DNA from: Deltaproteobacteria bacterium
Lineage (GTDB): Bacteria; Desulfobacterota; Binatia; UTPRO1
DNA: 60,486 bases
Direction: 5' to 3'
NCBI GenBank assembly: GCA_016200545.1
Contig: JACQEO010000044.1
Span: forward strand, 1-60,486
This document shows, in pieces, positions 35,535 to 45,160 of the stretch (positions are counted from its first letter, which is position 1; every line of letters starts with the position of its first letter). Made by a program: the position numbers and the translations under genes. Below the pieces are notes generated by a model. The model was not told where the DNA came from and ran no database searches. It saw only the letters and a list, made by a program, of their open reading frames with translations.

Positions 35535-36328
35535 GCGTGCACCCCGTGCGGACTACGTCCCGTCGCCCGATCGAGCAGGGCCTGCACGGCGCCGGTCACG
35601 CGTCGGTGCAGCCGCAGCAGGCCTTCGCTGTCATCGAGCCGCGTCGTGCCGTCGGCCGCGAGATCGATCGGCGCGCCGACGAGCTGGCGAAGGCGGACCG
35701 GGAACGGCGGCGAGAACGGGTAGAACCCGAGAGGGCCAACTCCCATCCACAGGGCCCACGCCCACCTGCGCGGCACGCGGAGCCACCGTCCGACGGCCTC
35801 CGCATCGTTCAAGCCGAGGTAGGTGTCGTCCGCGCCCGCGGCCGCGACTGGTACGATCGGCAAGCGGTGCTTGAGCGCGAGACGAAGGTAGCCGAGGTGC
35901 CCGCCCCAGGAGACCTCGTAGCGATGCCGAAAATCGCGGCATCCCTCGCGCGCGCCGCCCGGCGTCGTGACGATGTGCTCACCACGCGCCACCGCCGCCG
36001 CGACACCCTCGCCGTCCTCGGTGACGAATCCCAATCCGTCGGCGAACCACTTGAGGGGTGGCACCGTCTCGACGCCGCGATGGACGATGCCGTGCGGGAG
36101 ATATCCGAGACGGTCGTGGAGCGCCACGGTGAGCATGCACATGTCGAGTGCGAGCGGTCGCCCGTGGTACCCGACGATCAACGCCGGCGGGCCGTCGAGG
36201 TGCTCGAGGCCTGCGACCGTGTAGCGGTGGTACAATTGGAGGAGGCGCCAGCATGCCAGCCACGTCGCCAGCGGAACGCCGCCTGCGCCGGTCACGGCTC
36301 GGCTTCCGTGCACTCGCGCGGCCGTCAT
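35531..36328 (-). CDS. Lysophospholipid acyltransferase-like (PlsC/MGAT-type) enzyme
   Basis: This 265-residue protein should transfer a fatty acyl chain to a glycerolipid-type acceptor at the membrane face. It has an H-x6-D catalytic element (Y-H-G-R-P-L-A-L-D near 54-62) and T-P-G-G-A-R-E-G near 121, the substrate-phosphate motif of the LPLAT family; the H-x6-D spacing is longer than the classic H-x4-D. It overlaps its upstream and downstream neighbours by four bases (ATGA, GTGA). It is closest in feel to diacylglycerol-type acyltransferases. Confidence 0.85.
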   Translation of the reverse strand: MTAARVHGSRAVTGAGGVPLATWLACWRLLQLYHRYTVAGLEHLDGPPALIVGYHGRPLALDMCMLTVALHDRLGYLPHGIVHRGVETVPPLKWFADGLGFVTEDGEGVAAAVARGEHIVTTPGGAREGCRDFRHRYEVSWGGHLGYLRLALKHRLPIVPVAAAGADDTYLGLNDAEAVGRWLRVPRRWAWALWMGVGPLGFYPFSPPFPVRLRQLVGAPIDLAADGTTRLDDSEGLLRLHRRVTGAVQALLDRATGRSPHGVHA

Positions 36329-37353
36329 TCACCGACCTGATGGAGAATGGCCCCGGAGGAGAGGCCGGCGCCGACGCCGACCATGAGGAGACGGTCGCCG
36401 CAACGGACGGGCCGCGTTCGCCGCAGCCGATCGAGGCTGAGAGGAATCGAGGCCGCGCCGACGCTCCCGAACTCCTGCACGACCGGGACGACACGTTCGG
36501 GCGGAACGGCGAGCTCCATCGTGATCGCCGCGAGCAGGGCGCCGTTCGGCTGGTGCGGCAAGATCCATTGAACGTCGTCGAGCGCGAGGCCGGCCTGCGC
36601 CAGCACGGCGTCCGTACTCCGCCGCACCGCCTCGATCGCCTCTTGCGACATACGCTCGCTCGAGGCGGTGAAGCGAATGGTCTCGGAACGCCCGGTCAGA
36701 CCCGGATGCGCGAGGCGCACGTTCCCGAACGCGACGCCGTCGTTTCGCAGCCACGACCCGAGGATGCCCTCGTTCTCGCGACCACGATCGAGGACCACGG
36801 CGGTCGCGGCGTCGCCGAACACGAGGAACGGCCGCGGATCCTCGGGCGTGATGTAGCGTGAGGGAAGCTCGACGACGACGATCGCGACCGGCCCCTGTCC
36901 CATGGCGATTCCGCGCGCAGCGATATCGAACGCGGTCAGGAAGCCCAAGCAGGCGTTGTTGAGGTCGAAACAGTCGCACGTCCCGGCGAGACCGAGTGCC
37001 GCGGCCACCAGGTTGGCGGTCGCGGGAAACAGCAAATCGCCACCGAGCGAGCTGACGAACACGATGCGACTCAGCGCCTCGGGCCGAAGCCGCGCCGCTG
37101 CGAGCGCGCGCCGCAGCGCTTCGGCGCCGACCTCGGCAGCCGACACCCCCGCCGTGACGAAGTAGCGGCTCGCGATCCCCGTCCGCTCCGCGATCTCGGC
37201 CGCGTCTCGAGCCGGCGTGACCCTGCGCGCGACCTCGGCCGTGCTGATCGCCGGCCCGGGTGCGACGGTCGCCGTTCCGGCGATGCGCACGGCGAGAAGC
37301 GGGGCGTGCACGCGCGACACGGCGCCCGAGATCGGCGTGTCGTCCATGGTCAC
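36325..37353 (-). CDS. KAS III-like condensing enzyme with altered active-site Asn
   Basis: This 342-residue thiolase-fold protein is like FabH. The nucleophile is Cys135 (N-N-A-C-L-G) and the active-site His is H267 (L-P-H-Q-P-N). The third member of the Cys-His-Asn triad is not kept: the usual G-N-T-x-x-A-S reads G-S-V-G-A-A-S with Ser297. FabH-type decarboxylative condensation relies on that Asn, so this may be an acyl transferase or a non-decarboxylating variant. The GTG at 37353 overlaps the patatin TGA; an ATG lies two codons later. It belongs to the lipid operon. Confidence 0.85.
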   Translation of the reverse strand: MTMDDTPISGAVSRVHAPLLAVRIAGTATVAPGPAISTAEVARRVTPARDAAEIAERTGIASRYFVTAGVSAAEVGAEALRRALAAARLRPEALSRIVFVSSLGGDLLFPATANLVAAALGLAGTCDCFDLNNACLGFLTAFDIAARGIAMGQGPVAIVVVELPSRYITPEDPRPFLVFGDAATAVVLDRGRENEGILGSWLRNDGVAFGNVRLAHPGLTGRSETIRFTASSERMSQEAIEAVRRSTDAVLAQAGLALDDVQWILPHQPNGALLAAITMELAVPPERVVPVVQEFGSVGAASIPLSLDRLRRTRPVRCGDRLLMVGVGAGLSSGAILHQVGE

Positions 37354-39419
37354 GTACCGAGACCCTGCCACAAGCCGTGCAGCTTCGCCGCAGCCTTCCA
37401 CATCGCAGGACCGTCCTCCTCCAGGGAGCGTCGGACGATCGCATACGATTGCTCGAAGTGAACGGTCTCGAGAAGCGGATCGTCGACCAACGAAGGCTCC
37501 CAATACACCTGCGCGTCCGTTCCGGCCAATCGACTGGCGGTGGTCAGCAGGAACGAGCTCGCGACCCAGCCGTCGATCAGGCGACCGACCGGTGTGTATT
37601 CGTAGACGAGCCTGCCCAGGAGGTACGTCCCGAAGGGATTCCCGTACTTCGGCCCGGGAATGCAGTTGCACGCGAGGACGAGGTCGGCGCCGTAGTCGCT
37701 GAGCACCTTCGCAGGGATCATGGTGGCAGTGGCGCCGTCGGCATAGCGCACCCCGCCCTTCCTCGTCGGGCCGAAGGCGACGGGAGCGGAGCCGCTCGCG
37801 CGCACCGCCTCGCCGAGCGTTCCGGAGACGACGACGCGCGCCGCGGGCGGATCGGCGAGCGCGGTCGTGACCGGCAGGAAGAGCACCTCGAGCTCTTCCA
37901 CGCGCGTGCCGCCGAGGTCGACATCGACTAGTCGCTCGATGAAGCCGGACCACAGCATCGCACCGATCGTCGCGAGAAGGAATCGCGGTCCGCAACTGCG
38001 TGCACGCTTCAACCCCACGATACCGTCCTTGCAGTAGTAGGCGCCGATCAGTGCGCCGCCGCTGACGCCCGAGAACAGATCGATCGGCACGCCCAAACGC
38101 CGCAGCATCTCGATGAGCGGCAGCGCCCGATAGGCGCACGCACCGCCGCCGCTCAGCGCCACGCCGACGCGCCGGTTCGTCACCGACCGCGCCCAGCGAC
38201 GCGACGTCTCTTCGCGCTCTCGGTCGGCGAACACGTACGCCGGGAAGGATCGGCCTCGTTTGACGCGCCCGTCGTTCCAGGCTTGCCAATCCCGCGCGAG
38301 GGCGTCGAGGTCGAATGCGATGCGGCAATGGTCTTTGCGCAGTCGCCTCCGCGCATCGTTCGGCCCCGGGTTCCCGCGACCCGGGTAGCCGTCGTCGATC
38401 GACTCGCTCTGAAAGCCGCTGCCGAAGACGCTCGCGGCAAGCGACGCGACCACCGTGCCCAACCCCGAGGATTTCGCGCTGTGCGCTTTGGGCTTCACGA
38501 CGATCGCGGGGATGAAGGACGAGAAGTACGTGCCCGCCGCGCTCGCGTGTCCGTCCGGCGTCAGGAGATCCTCGTGCAGCAATCGCGTGACGCCGCGCGG
38601 GATGCGGCTCAGCGCGACGTCGGTGACGTACACCACGCGGTGGAAATGCGGACCTGCGAACGGAGGAGGAATGTCCGACGGATCCGCGGGATGGATGAAG
38701 AAGAGATGGTGCAGCTTCTGCGGCCGCCCGACGTGCGCGGTGAATTTCGCGCGAACGTCCTCATGACTCGGGACGTCGGCGAGCGGCACGGAAGTGAAAT
38801 GATCCTTCTCCCACACCACGAGCTCGGCACCGGCGCCGAGCGTGACGATGCCCGTCGGCTCGTCGAATTGTGATCCGACGGCTGCCGCGAGCAGTTGCGT
38901 CAAGGCCGCGAGCGGCGCCGCCAGATCACCAGCCTTCGCGACCCAGACGCGCTCCACGTGGACGTCCGCCACGTCGCCGGGCGCAAGCCGCAGGCGGAGC
39001 GATGCCATACTGCCGAGCGCCGGCGACGCTCTCAGGAATGTGAGAAACGTCTTCTTGTCGAGATGGACGATGTACGCCGCGTGGTCGCGTGCCGCCTTCA
39101 GCTCGACGACCTCGTCACCGACGGCGCCGAGTATCCCGTGGCCCGCCCAGTAGACTCCGCCCATCAGCACGATCGACGCGGAGGGAACGCCTATCGGCAC
39201 CGTCGGCGATACGGCAAGCGTTCCTTCGATCACGACGAGAAGGAAGACGTTCGTCTTCACCGTCTCGGTATCGGTGATGCGGACCACCTCGATCTGCTCG
39301 ATCAGGTCGCTGAGGAGCCGGCGGCTGACGTGACGAAACTCGGCGGACTCGTGCAGGAGCGTGACAGCGGCGTTCCGGAGAATCGCGATCGGCGTCGTAT
39401 GGAGGAGGCGATTTCGCAT
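37350..39419 (-). CDS. cNMP-binding-like domain plus patatin phospholipase
   Basis: This 689-residue protein has a C-terminal patatin lipase: oxyanion hole S-G-G-G-A (423-427), Ser453 in G-V-S-G-G and Asp561 in D-G-A, which make the Ser/Asp dyad. The N-terminal 150 residues look like a cyclic-nucleotide-binding beta-roll without a clear phosphate cassette. This order is that of neuropathy-target-esterase-like phospholipases. It should release fatty acids from phospholipids and is the first gene of the overlapping lipid operon, so it may supply acyl chains to the following enzymes. Confidence 0.85.
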   Translation of the reverse strand: MRNRLLHTTPIAILRNAAVTLLHESAEFRHVSRRLLSDLIEQIEVVRITDTETVKTNVFLLVVIEGTLAVSPTVPIGVPSASIVLMGGVYWAGHGILGAVGDEVVELKAARDHAAYIVHLDKKTFLTFLRASPALGSMASLRLRLAPGDVADVHVERVWVAKAGDLAAPLAALTQLLAAAVGSQFDEPTGIVTLGAGAELVVWEKDHFTSVPLADVPSHEDVRAKFTAHVGRPQKLHHLFFIHPADPSDIPPPFAGPHFHRVVYVTDVALSRIPRGVTRLLHEDLLTPDGHASAAGTYFSSFIPAIVVKPKAHSAKSSGLGTVVASLAASVFGSGFQSESIDDGYPGRGNPGPNDARRRLRKDHCRIAFDLDALARDWQAWNDGRVKRGRSFPAYVFADREREETSRRWARSVTNRRVGVALSGGGACAYRALPLIEMLRRLGVPIDLFSGVSGGALIGAYYCKDGIVGLKRARSCGPRFLLATIGAMLWSGFIERLVDVDLGGTRVEELEVLFLPVTTALADPPAARVVVSGTLGEAVRASGSAPVAFGPTRKGGVRYADGATATMIPAKVLSDYGADLVLACNCIPGPKYGNPFGTYLLGRLVYEYTPVGRLIDGWVASSFLLTTASRLAGTDAQVYWEPSLVDDPLLETVHFEQSYAIVRRSLEEDGPAMWKAAAKLHGLWQGLGT

Positions 39420-39794
39420 GCGTGGGTGCGGCGCGACCGTCGCGGCAAGCCCCCGGGGCTAGCGCCGACTCTCCGTCCGTTCGGCGGGAAAGTCCGTCAA
39501 GTCGCGGTAAAGGAGCAAGCGGCCTGCCACTCGCAATGGACACCGGGGTTCCAGGCTTCGGCCATCGGTGGACCGAACGAAGTGCTCACCGCAGCGGACA
39601 TCGTGTCCTCCGCCAACGACACTTGCGGCCGCCGGAGCGCGGGAATTCCTTCTCCACCAGACGGTCGACCCGACAGCCACCGCGAGTCGGTCGCTCTTAG
39701 CCGCGCGAGGACGCACGAGTCAAATTCACGGGCTGGCGCGTCTACCGCCGAGTCGGCGTTGGTGTAGGATCCCTGCCGCGAGAGGGGGAGCCCG
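39420..39794. other. 375-base intergenic region between divergent patatin and GST genes
   Basis: I see no gene here. A GTGTAGGATCC stretch near 39765 could contain a -10 box for the GST gene, and GAGAGGGGGAG just before 39795 is its ribosome site. No operator or repeat was found. Confidence 0.4.
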
Positions 39795-40484
39795 ATGATC
39801 GATCTCTACACCGCGCCCACGCCGAACGGTTGGAAGGCCTCGATCTGTCTCGAGGAGCTGGGGATGCCCTACGAGGTTCACATCGTGAATCTCCTCCAGG
39901 GCGACCAGAAGCAGCCCGACTACGTGACGCTCAACCCGAACGGCCGCATCCCGACGATCGTCGATCGCGACGAGGGCGGCTTCGTCGTCTTCGAGTCGGG
40001 CGCGATCCTGCTCTACCTCGCCGAGAAGGCCGGCCGGCTTCTCCCCACCGAGCGCCGCGGTCGCTCGCGGGTCACGCAGTGGCTCATGTTCCAGATGGGC
40101 GGCATCGGGCCGATGATGGGACAGGCAAACGTCTTCTACCGCTACTTCCCGGAGAAGATTCAACCCGCGATCGACCGCTATCAGAACGAGTGCCGCCGTC
40201 TCTTCGAGGTGCTCGACTCGCGTCTCGCCGCGAGCGAGTGGCTCGCCGACGACTACTCGGTCGCCGACATCGCCAACTGGTCGTGGGTGCGCACGTACAA
40301 GTGGTCGGGCGTCGACGTCACCGGGCTCGACCACCTACGGCGCTGGATGGACGCCATGGCGGCGCGCCCGGCGTGCGAGCGCGGCGTGAAGGTGCCGTTC
40401 GAGATCCCGAGCCTCGCCGACGATGTGGACGAGGACGCCGCCGCGGAGTTCGCGAAAGGGGCGCGCACCTTGCTGACGCGCTGA
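39795..40484 (+). CDS. Glutathione S-transferase, Ure2/YfcG-like
   Basis: This 229-residue GST has the N-terminal thioredoxin fold starting [13 protein letters not shown], the N-P-N-G-R-I-P cis-Pro motif near 47-53 and E-S-G-A-I-L-Y-L-A near 66, followed by the helical C-domain with A-D-I-A-N near 155. The T-x-N-G-x-K start is typical of the Ure2p/Nu class, which act on disulfides and peroxides. GAGAGGGGGAG precedes the ATG. A second GST-like gene follows after 41 bases. Confidence 0.9.
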   Translation: MIDLYTAPTPNGWKASICLEELGMPYEVHIVNLLQGDQKQPDYVTLNPNGRIPTIVDRDEGGFVVFESGAILLYLAEKAGRLLPTERRGRSRVTQWLMFQMGGIGPMMGQANVFYRYFPEKIQPAIDRYQNECRRLFEVLDSRLAASEWLADDYSVADIANWSWVRTYKWSGVDVTGLDHLRRWMDAMAARPACERGVKVPFEIPSLADDVDEDAAAEFAKGARTLLTR

Positions 40485-40525
40485 CGCGGCTTGCGTCCGC
40501 GCTCGCGGTCGTCTAGCCGCTTCTC

Positions 40526-41530
40526 ATGGCTGACTCCTATCGCATCTTCGGCTCCGAGCTCTCGCCCTACTCCGTCAAGGTGCGCTCGTATTTCCGCTAC
40601 AAGCGGATCCCTCACGAGTGGCTGATCCGGAGCGCCGCGACCGAGAGCGAGTTCCAGCGTCACGCGAAGCTGCCACTCATCCCGCTCGTCCTCGCACCCG
40701 ACGGGACGGCCCTCCAAGACTCGACGCCGATCATCGAGCACCTCGAGCGCATCCATCCCGAGCCGCCGATCCAGCCCGCCGACCCTGCCCTCGCGTTCCT
40801 CTCCGCGCTCATCGAGGAGTACGCCGACGAGTGGGGGAACAAGCCGATGTTCCACTACCGCTGGGTCTACGCGCCCGACCAGGACTCCGCCGCCGAACGC
40901 ATTGCGCGCAGCATGATGCCTAGTGTCGCCGAGGACGCGGTCGTGAGCGCGATCGCGACCATCAAGACACGCATGGTGCCGCGGCTCGCCCTCGTCGGCT
41001 CGTCGGCGGCAACGAAGGACGTCATCGAAGGGTCGTTCCATCGCCAGCTCGGGATCCTCGAGCGGCACCTCGAGCGGCGGCCGTATTTATTCGGTGGGCG
41101 GCCGACGCTCGCGGACTTCGGGCTGTATGCACAGCTCTACCAGTGCGCGACGGATCCGACCCCGGGCGCGATCATGCGGGCGCAGGCGCCGCGGACGCTG
41201 GCCTGGGTCGCGCGCATGCTCGAGCCGCGCGCCGACGGCACCTTCGAGACGTGGGAGGCACTGCAACCGACGCTCTTGTCGCTCCTCCGCGACGAGATCG
41301 CCGCCATCTTCCTCCCGTGGTCGACGGCCAATGCCCGCGCCCTCGGCGCGGGAGAACGGACGTTCGCGGTCACGCTCGCAGGAACGCCGTTCACGCAGGA
41401 GACGCAGAAGTACCATGCGAAGTCGCTCGCCGTGTTGCGAGCGAGGTACGCGGAGCTGCGCGCGCGCGACGCCCGCGACGCCATTGATGCGATCCTCGCG
41501 CACGCGCAGTGCCTCGAGTGGCTCCGCTGA
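40526..41530 (+). CDS. GST-superfamily protein with long C-terminal part
   Basis: This 334-residue protein starts like a GST (S-E-L-S-P-Y-S-V-K-V-R near 10-20, L-P-L-I-P near 49, D-S-T-P-I-I-E-H-L near 64), with the C-domain motif T-L-A-D-F-G-L near 193. It is about 100 residues longer than ordinary GSTs, and the extra part is C-terminal and helical. Ser in S-P-Y-S could be the catalytic residue. It is likely co-transcribed with the GST just upstream. Detoxification or thiol chemistry is the expected role; substrate is unknown. Confidence 0.8.
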   Translation: MADSYRIFGSELSPYSVKVRSYFRYKRIPHEWLIRSAATESEFQRHAKLPLIPLVLAPDGTALQDSTPIIEHLERIHPEPPIQPADPALAFLSALIEEYADEWGNKPMFHYRWVYAPDQDSAAERIARSMMPSVAEDAVVSAIATIKTRMVPRLALVGSSAATKDVIEGSFHRQLGILERHLERRPYLFGGRPTLADFGLYAQLYQCATDPTPGAIMRAQAPRTLAWVARMLEPRADGTFETWEALQPTLLSLLRDEIAAIFLPWSTANARALGAGERTFAVTLAGTPFTQETQKYHAKSLAVLRARYAELRARDARDAIDAILAHAQCLEWLR

Positions 41531-41566
41531 GCGGCCGCCCCGCGCCCCTCGCTCGCCGGCCAAACG

Positions 41567-41761
41567 CTACGCGCCTTCGGGCGTGTACTGCCGCGATTTG
41601 CCCTCCGCCCCAGCGCTGATCGCCCCGCGTCGCACGGATCGCAGCTCCATCACCCGGTGAGAGCTCTCCACCCTCGACAACGCCGGCCACTCCTTGACCG
41701 CTTTGTGGACGAACTCCCGGAGGCTCAGATGGACGGCGGGGTCGGCGAACGCGACGCGCTC
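41567..41761 (-). other. Open frame with coding-like look, no clear start
   Basis: On the minus strand, directly after the histidine kinase stop and in another frame, about 64 codons stay open (R-V-A-F-A-D-P-A-V-H-L ... ending Q-Y-T-P-E-G-A). The sequence looks more like a real protein than the usual GC shadow, but only a TTG or GTG in the middle could start it. It may be a fragment or a gene whose start was lost. Confidence 0.25.
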
Positions 41762-43262
41762 AGGCTGACGCGACGAGCGGCACCGGCGCCGCGTGTGCGG
41801 CGTCGGCGAGCGGGAGCGTCACCTCGAACCAGAACGTGCTGCCCTGGCCGACCTCGCTCTCGACGCCGAGGCGCCCGCCCATGAGCTCGACGACCTGCCA
41901 GCAGATCGTGAGGCCGAGCCCGGTGCCGCCGTACGTGCGTGTCGTGCTGTCGTCGACCTGCGTGAAGCTCTCGAAGATGGCGGCCTGTCGATCGGCCGGG
42001 ATCCCGATGCCGCTGTCGCGCACGGCGACCCGCAGCCGGACGTCCGTCGCGCTGCGGTCGTGCAACGTCACCTCGACCGTGACACCGCCCGTCTCGGTGA
42101 ACTTGATGGCATTGTCGATCAGGTTGGTGAACACCTGCTTCAAGCGCACGGGGTCGGCGCGGACGAGCTCGACGAGCGCGCCATCGACATGAAATTCCAG
42201 GGCGAGCCCCTTTTCCCGCGCCGCCGGCGCGAGCAGCTCGACGACCTCTTCGACGAGCCCGCGGAGACTCACATCGACCGCCTCGAGCGTGACCTTGCCG
42301 GCTTCGATCTTCGAGCAGTCGAGGATGTTGTTGACGATGCCGAGCAAGCCGAGCGTCGCGCGCCGGATCGTCTGCAGGCAGTCGCGCGGCTCGGCCGACA
42401 GCTCGCCGTCGAGTGCGATGTCGGTCATGCCGATGATCACGTTCATCGGCGTGCGGATCTCGTGACTGACGTTGGCGAGGAACGCCGACTTCGCGCGCGT
42501 CGCGGACTCCGCCGCCTCCTTCGCACGCGCCATCTCCGCGAAGTGCCGCTGGCGCTCGGACTCGGCGCGCGCCACCTCGTGCATCACCTTGCGGCCGTAG
42601 ACGATCGCCGCGCCGATCATCAGCACGACGGCGAACGCGATCCCGACGTCGACACGCGCCGCCGCGGCGGCGAGCTCGTGCTGGCGCGCGAAGAGCTTGG
42701 CCTGGTTCTGACTCGCGGCGCGCTGCAGGGCGGTGAACGCGGCGTGCACGTTCGCCATGGCGTGGTCGGTGCTCGCCATGTGCTCGCCCGCTTGCTCGGG
42801 ATCATCGATCGAGAAGTAGGTGAGCGTCATGTTCGCCTCGGCCATCACGGTGCTCATGGCGGCGAGGACGGTGCGCAACGGCGGCTCGAGAACGGCGAGC
42901 TCTCCGGGATCGGGCGCGTCCGCGAGCTCGCCGCGCGCCTCGCCGATGGCAACGTCGAAGACACGACGGGCGGCGCGCAGCTTCACCGTCTCCAGGCGCG
43001 CGTCGCGGGTGTCGAAGACGTCCTTCGGCGGCGCGCCGACGGCCTCGGCGAGGCGCTCGAGATCGGCGTAGCGGTCGAGCCGCGCCGTCCAGCGCTGGAT
43101 CGCGCCCAACGACTCGGCGTGTATCTGGACGAGCGAGTGGTTCAGGTAGACGCTCGCCAAGATGGCGCAGACGTCGAAGGCAGCAAGGAGGAAGTAGACG
43201 AGCGGCCAGCGGCGGCCGCGAGAAGCGGGCGTATAGCCCGTGGGATCGGGAAGAGGATCCAC
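41760..43262 (-). CDS. Membrane sensor histidine kinase
   Basis: This 500-residue two-component sensor has two membrane helices (about 19-41 and 207-223) that enclose a helical, four-helix-bundle-like periplasmic domain of about 165 residues. The dimerisation/phosphoacceptor motif S-H-E-I-R-T-P has His267, followed by the N-box N-L-I-D-N-A-I-K near 367, G1 D-S-G-I-G-I near 405 and G2 G-G-T-G-L-G-L near 430. No receiver domain or response-regulator gene is adjacent, so it is an orphan or needs a distant partner. The start is a GTG at 43262 with a weak ribosome site. Confidence 0.9.
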   Translation of the reverse strand: MDPLPDPTGYTPASRGRRWPLVYFLLAAFDVCAILASVYLNHSLVQIHAESLGAIQRWTARLDRYADLERLAEAVGAPPKDVFDTRDARLETVKLRAARRVFDVAIGEARGELADAPDPGELAVLEPPLRTVLAAMSTVMAEANMTLTYFSIDDPEQAGEHMASTDHAMANVHAAFTALQRAASQNQAKLFARQHELAAAAARVDVGIAFAVVLMIGAAIVYGRKVMHEVARAESERQRHFAEMARAKEAAESATRAKSAFLANVSHEIRTPMNVIIGMTDIALDGELSAEPRDCLQTIRRATLGLLGIVNNILDCSKIEAGKVTLEAVDVSLRGLVEEVVELLAPAAREKGLALEFHVDGALVELVRADPVRLKQVFTNLIDNAIKFTETGGVTVEVTLHDRSATDVRLRVAVRDSGIGIPADRQAAIFESFTQVDDSTTRTYGGTGLGLTICWQVVELMGGRLGVESEVGQGSTFWFEVTLPLADAAHAAPVPLVASA

Positions 43263-43470
43263 CGGGTCACACTTTTGACGTCGTCACGCCGCTCTGCACG
43301 TTCGCGCAGAAAAGCAATGCGCGTGCCAAGGAAATTCAACACGAGCCGCCCGCCGGCGGACGTTTGGCGTCGCTTCTACCTGCGGGCGTCACCAGTGTAA
43401 CGGTCGGGCGACGCCGTCGCGCGCGGATGCCGGGCGCTTCGCAGCAGAAGGCGAGTCTTCGGTCAGCCTC

Positions 43471-44112
43471 CTAGCCGTCCACCTGAACCTCGGCTGCGCC
43501 GAAGGTCCCATCGCGATAGGCGGCCCCCTGTACGTGGACGCGATCTCCGTCCTGCACGTCGCCGCAGGCCACGGGGTTGCCGTGACGATCACGCAGGGAC
43601 GAGTTCTCGAGATGCAGGGTGTAAGTGGCGTCGCCATCGGCGTTCTGCAGGCTCGCGAGGTAGATCGCCGGCCTCATGCAGTCGGTTCCCGAGACCAACG
43701 CGTCGAAGACCACGCTTTGGCTCGCGGCGAGCGCTTGCTCTTGTGGGAGGTCGATCTGCACGTCGTGCAACGTCAGCGTTCCACCGGCGGGGACGTTGAT
43801 GTCCATCCCCGCCATGAGGCCATCGTCGGCGCGGCGAAAGAGCAGCGTGGCGTGCCCGTTGAACGTGCCGCGCGCGACAAACCGACCATCCGAATCCGTT
43901 TCGCCCGCGGCGTCCGTGCCCTCGACGACGACCTGGATTCCCTCGACCGCCGTGCGCGTGCTCGTCGTCACTGCGGATGCCATCATCTGGTCCCGCTGAA
44001 TGCCTGCGACGTTACCCTCGGCGGTCGTGATACCCGTGCCGCTCGAGCCTCCGTCCATGGAGCAGGCCGACGCCAGCACGAGCGGTAGCAGCGCTAATCG
44101 CTTCCAACTCAT
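43471..44112 (-). CDS. Lipoprotein with carboxypeptidase-regulatory-like region
   Basis: This 213-residue protein has a lipoprotein signal (L-A-S-A-C near residue 17). A region near 50-95 (V-E-G-I-Q-V-V-V-E-G-T ... T-D-S-D-G-R-F) looks like a carboxypeptidase-regulatory/Ig-like beta domain. The last roughly 90 residues, with N-P-V-A-C-G-D-V-Q-D-G-D-R-V-H-V, resemble an OB-type barrel. The ATG overlaps the DUF6502 gene stop (ATGA). Function is unknown; it is likely an envelope structural or binding protein. Confidence 0.75.
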   Translation of the reverse strand: MSWKRLALLPLVLASACSMDGGSSGTGITTAEGNVAGIQRDQMMASAVTTSTRTAVEGIQVVVEGTDAAGETDSDGRFVARGTFNGHATLLFRRADDGLMAGMDINVPAGGTLTLHDVQIDLPQEQALAASQSVVFDALVSGTDCMRPAIYLASLQNADGDATYTLHLENSSLRDRHGNPVACGDVQDGDRVHVQGAAYRDGTFGAAEVQVDG

Positions 44113-45002
44113 GACCGATGCTCCTTTGTCGAGCGTCGAGGCGTCCGGATGCGATGCACCGTCCGTCGCTTCTCGGGGGTGCGCGGCGCTTCGAAATAGT
44201 AGACGCCCATGCCGGCGTAGCGTCGGTCGCCGCCGGCAGCGTGTGGGTTGCGGTCGCGGTCGTGCTTCGCCAGGAGACGGTCCACACGGCGCAAGAACCG
44301 CTCGCCTTCGCGGCGCATCTCGCGGCGCACGCGAGCGGCGCCGGCGGCGCCGAGGTTGTCGTAGAAAACCTTGCGTTGCAGCAGTGCCTCCGCCTCCTCG
44401 TCGAAGATGTTGCCCAACATGGTCTCGATGAATTCCGCCGGGTCTTCCGCGAGCATCGCGAGCTTCTCGGGCTGGCCGCGCGTCGGTACGTAGGCTGTTT
44501 CCCGCAGCGCGACCAGGTTCCCTTGCCGCAGCTCCGCGGCCCCGGTGCGCAGCAGCTCGTCCAGCATCGCGCGCGGCGGAAGATCGACCGTCGTCGCGCG
44601 CGCCAACTTGACGAAGCTCGGTCCGCGATCGGCCTGGTAGGGAATGGGGCGCGGCTTGCCGGCGCGATCGGTCGCTCGCCGGTCGGCCATCCAGCGGCTG
44701 ATCAAGGCCGCGGCTTGGTTGCGGCTGAACGACGTGGGCGCCGCCCGTGTCGTGCCGCCGACGCGGAGGCGCCGTACCTCCTTGCGGTTGAGCCCGGTCA
44801 GCAACGCGAGGCGACTATCCGTTTGCGGACGTCCGGGGATGGCGAGCTCGCGCTCCGCGACCTCGACGAAAAGCTCGCGCAAACCGGCCTCCAACCGCCC
44901 GAACGGCACGCCCGCCTCCAGGAGGCGCTTCACGAGCGGACGCAGGGTCGCTGCCGCACCGCGTAGCAAGCCCTCCGAAACCGCATCGTTCCGCACGCAC
45001 AC
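44109..45002 (-). CDS. DUF6502-type regulatory-like protein
   Basis: This 297-residue cytoplasmic protein has the family order L-R-P-L-V ... L-A-L-L-T-G-L-N-R-K-E-V-R-R-L (a helix-turn-helix-like stretch, about 60-75), then W-M-A-D-R and G-P-S-F-V-K-L-A, typical of DUF6502 proteins, whose role is not established. The HTH-like segment suggests DNA binding. It is translationally coupled to the lipoprotein that follows. The start is uncertain among GTGs at 45002 and 44996. Confidence 0.65.
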   Translation of the reverse strand: MCVRNDAVSEGLLRGAAATLRPLVKRLLEAGVPFGRLEAGLRELFVEVAERELAIPGRPQTDSRLALLTGLNRKEVRRLRVGGTTRAAPTSFSRNQAAALISRWMADRRATDRAGKPRPIPYQADRGPSFVKLARATTVDLPPRAMLDELLRTGAAELRQGNLVALRETAYVPTRGQPEKLAMLAEDPAEFIETMLGNIFDEEAEALLQRKVFYDNLGAAGAARVRREMRREGERFLRRVDRLLAKHDRDRNPHAAGGDRRYAGMGVYYFEAPRTPEKRRTVHRIRTPRRSTKEHRS

Positions 45003-45035
45003 ACCGTAGCGGGCGCGGCGGTGCGCCCGCAAGCG

Positions 45036-45092
45036 GGGTGGGAATCCTGCCCATGCGCCCACGGGATCGGATGGGAAAAATGCCCATATGCG
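45036..45092. repeat. Two similar hairpin units in tandem
   Basis: Unit 1 (GGGTGGGAATCCTGCCCAT from 45036) and unit 2 (GGATGGGAAAAATGCCCAT from 45069) share TGGGAA and TGCCCA arms able to form a small stem, separated by CCCACGGGATC. This may be a REP-like pair in the intergenic region before the sugar dehydrogenase gene. Confidence 0.5.
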
Positions 45093-45160
45093 TCTTGCCT
45101 TCGGCGACGAATGTCTCTAAGGGGAGAGTACCCCACTTTACGAACTCGGGAGATCCGCCC

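Noticed and set aside
37350..38328. Long upstream extension of the KAS III-like frame
   Set aside because: It is Arg-rich and overlaps the patatin gene; the GTG at 37353 gives a normal-length enzyme with a GTGA overlap.
41793..43400. 535-codon open frame on the plus strand
   Set aside because: Antisense to the histidine kinase, whose motifs are all intact; the plus-strand translation is Arg/His-rich without domains.
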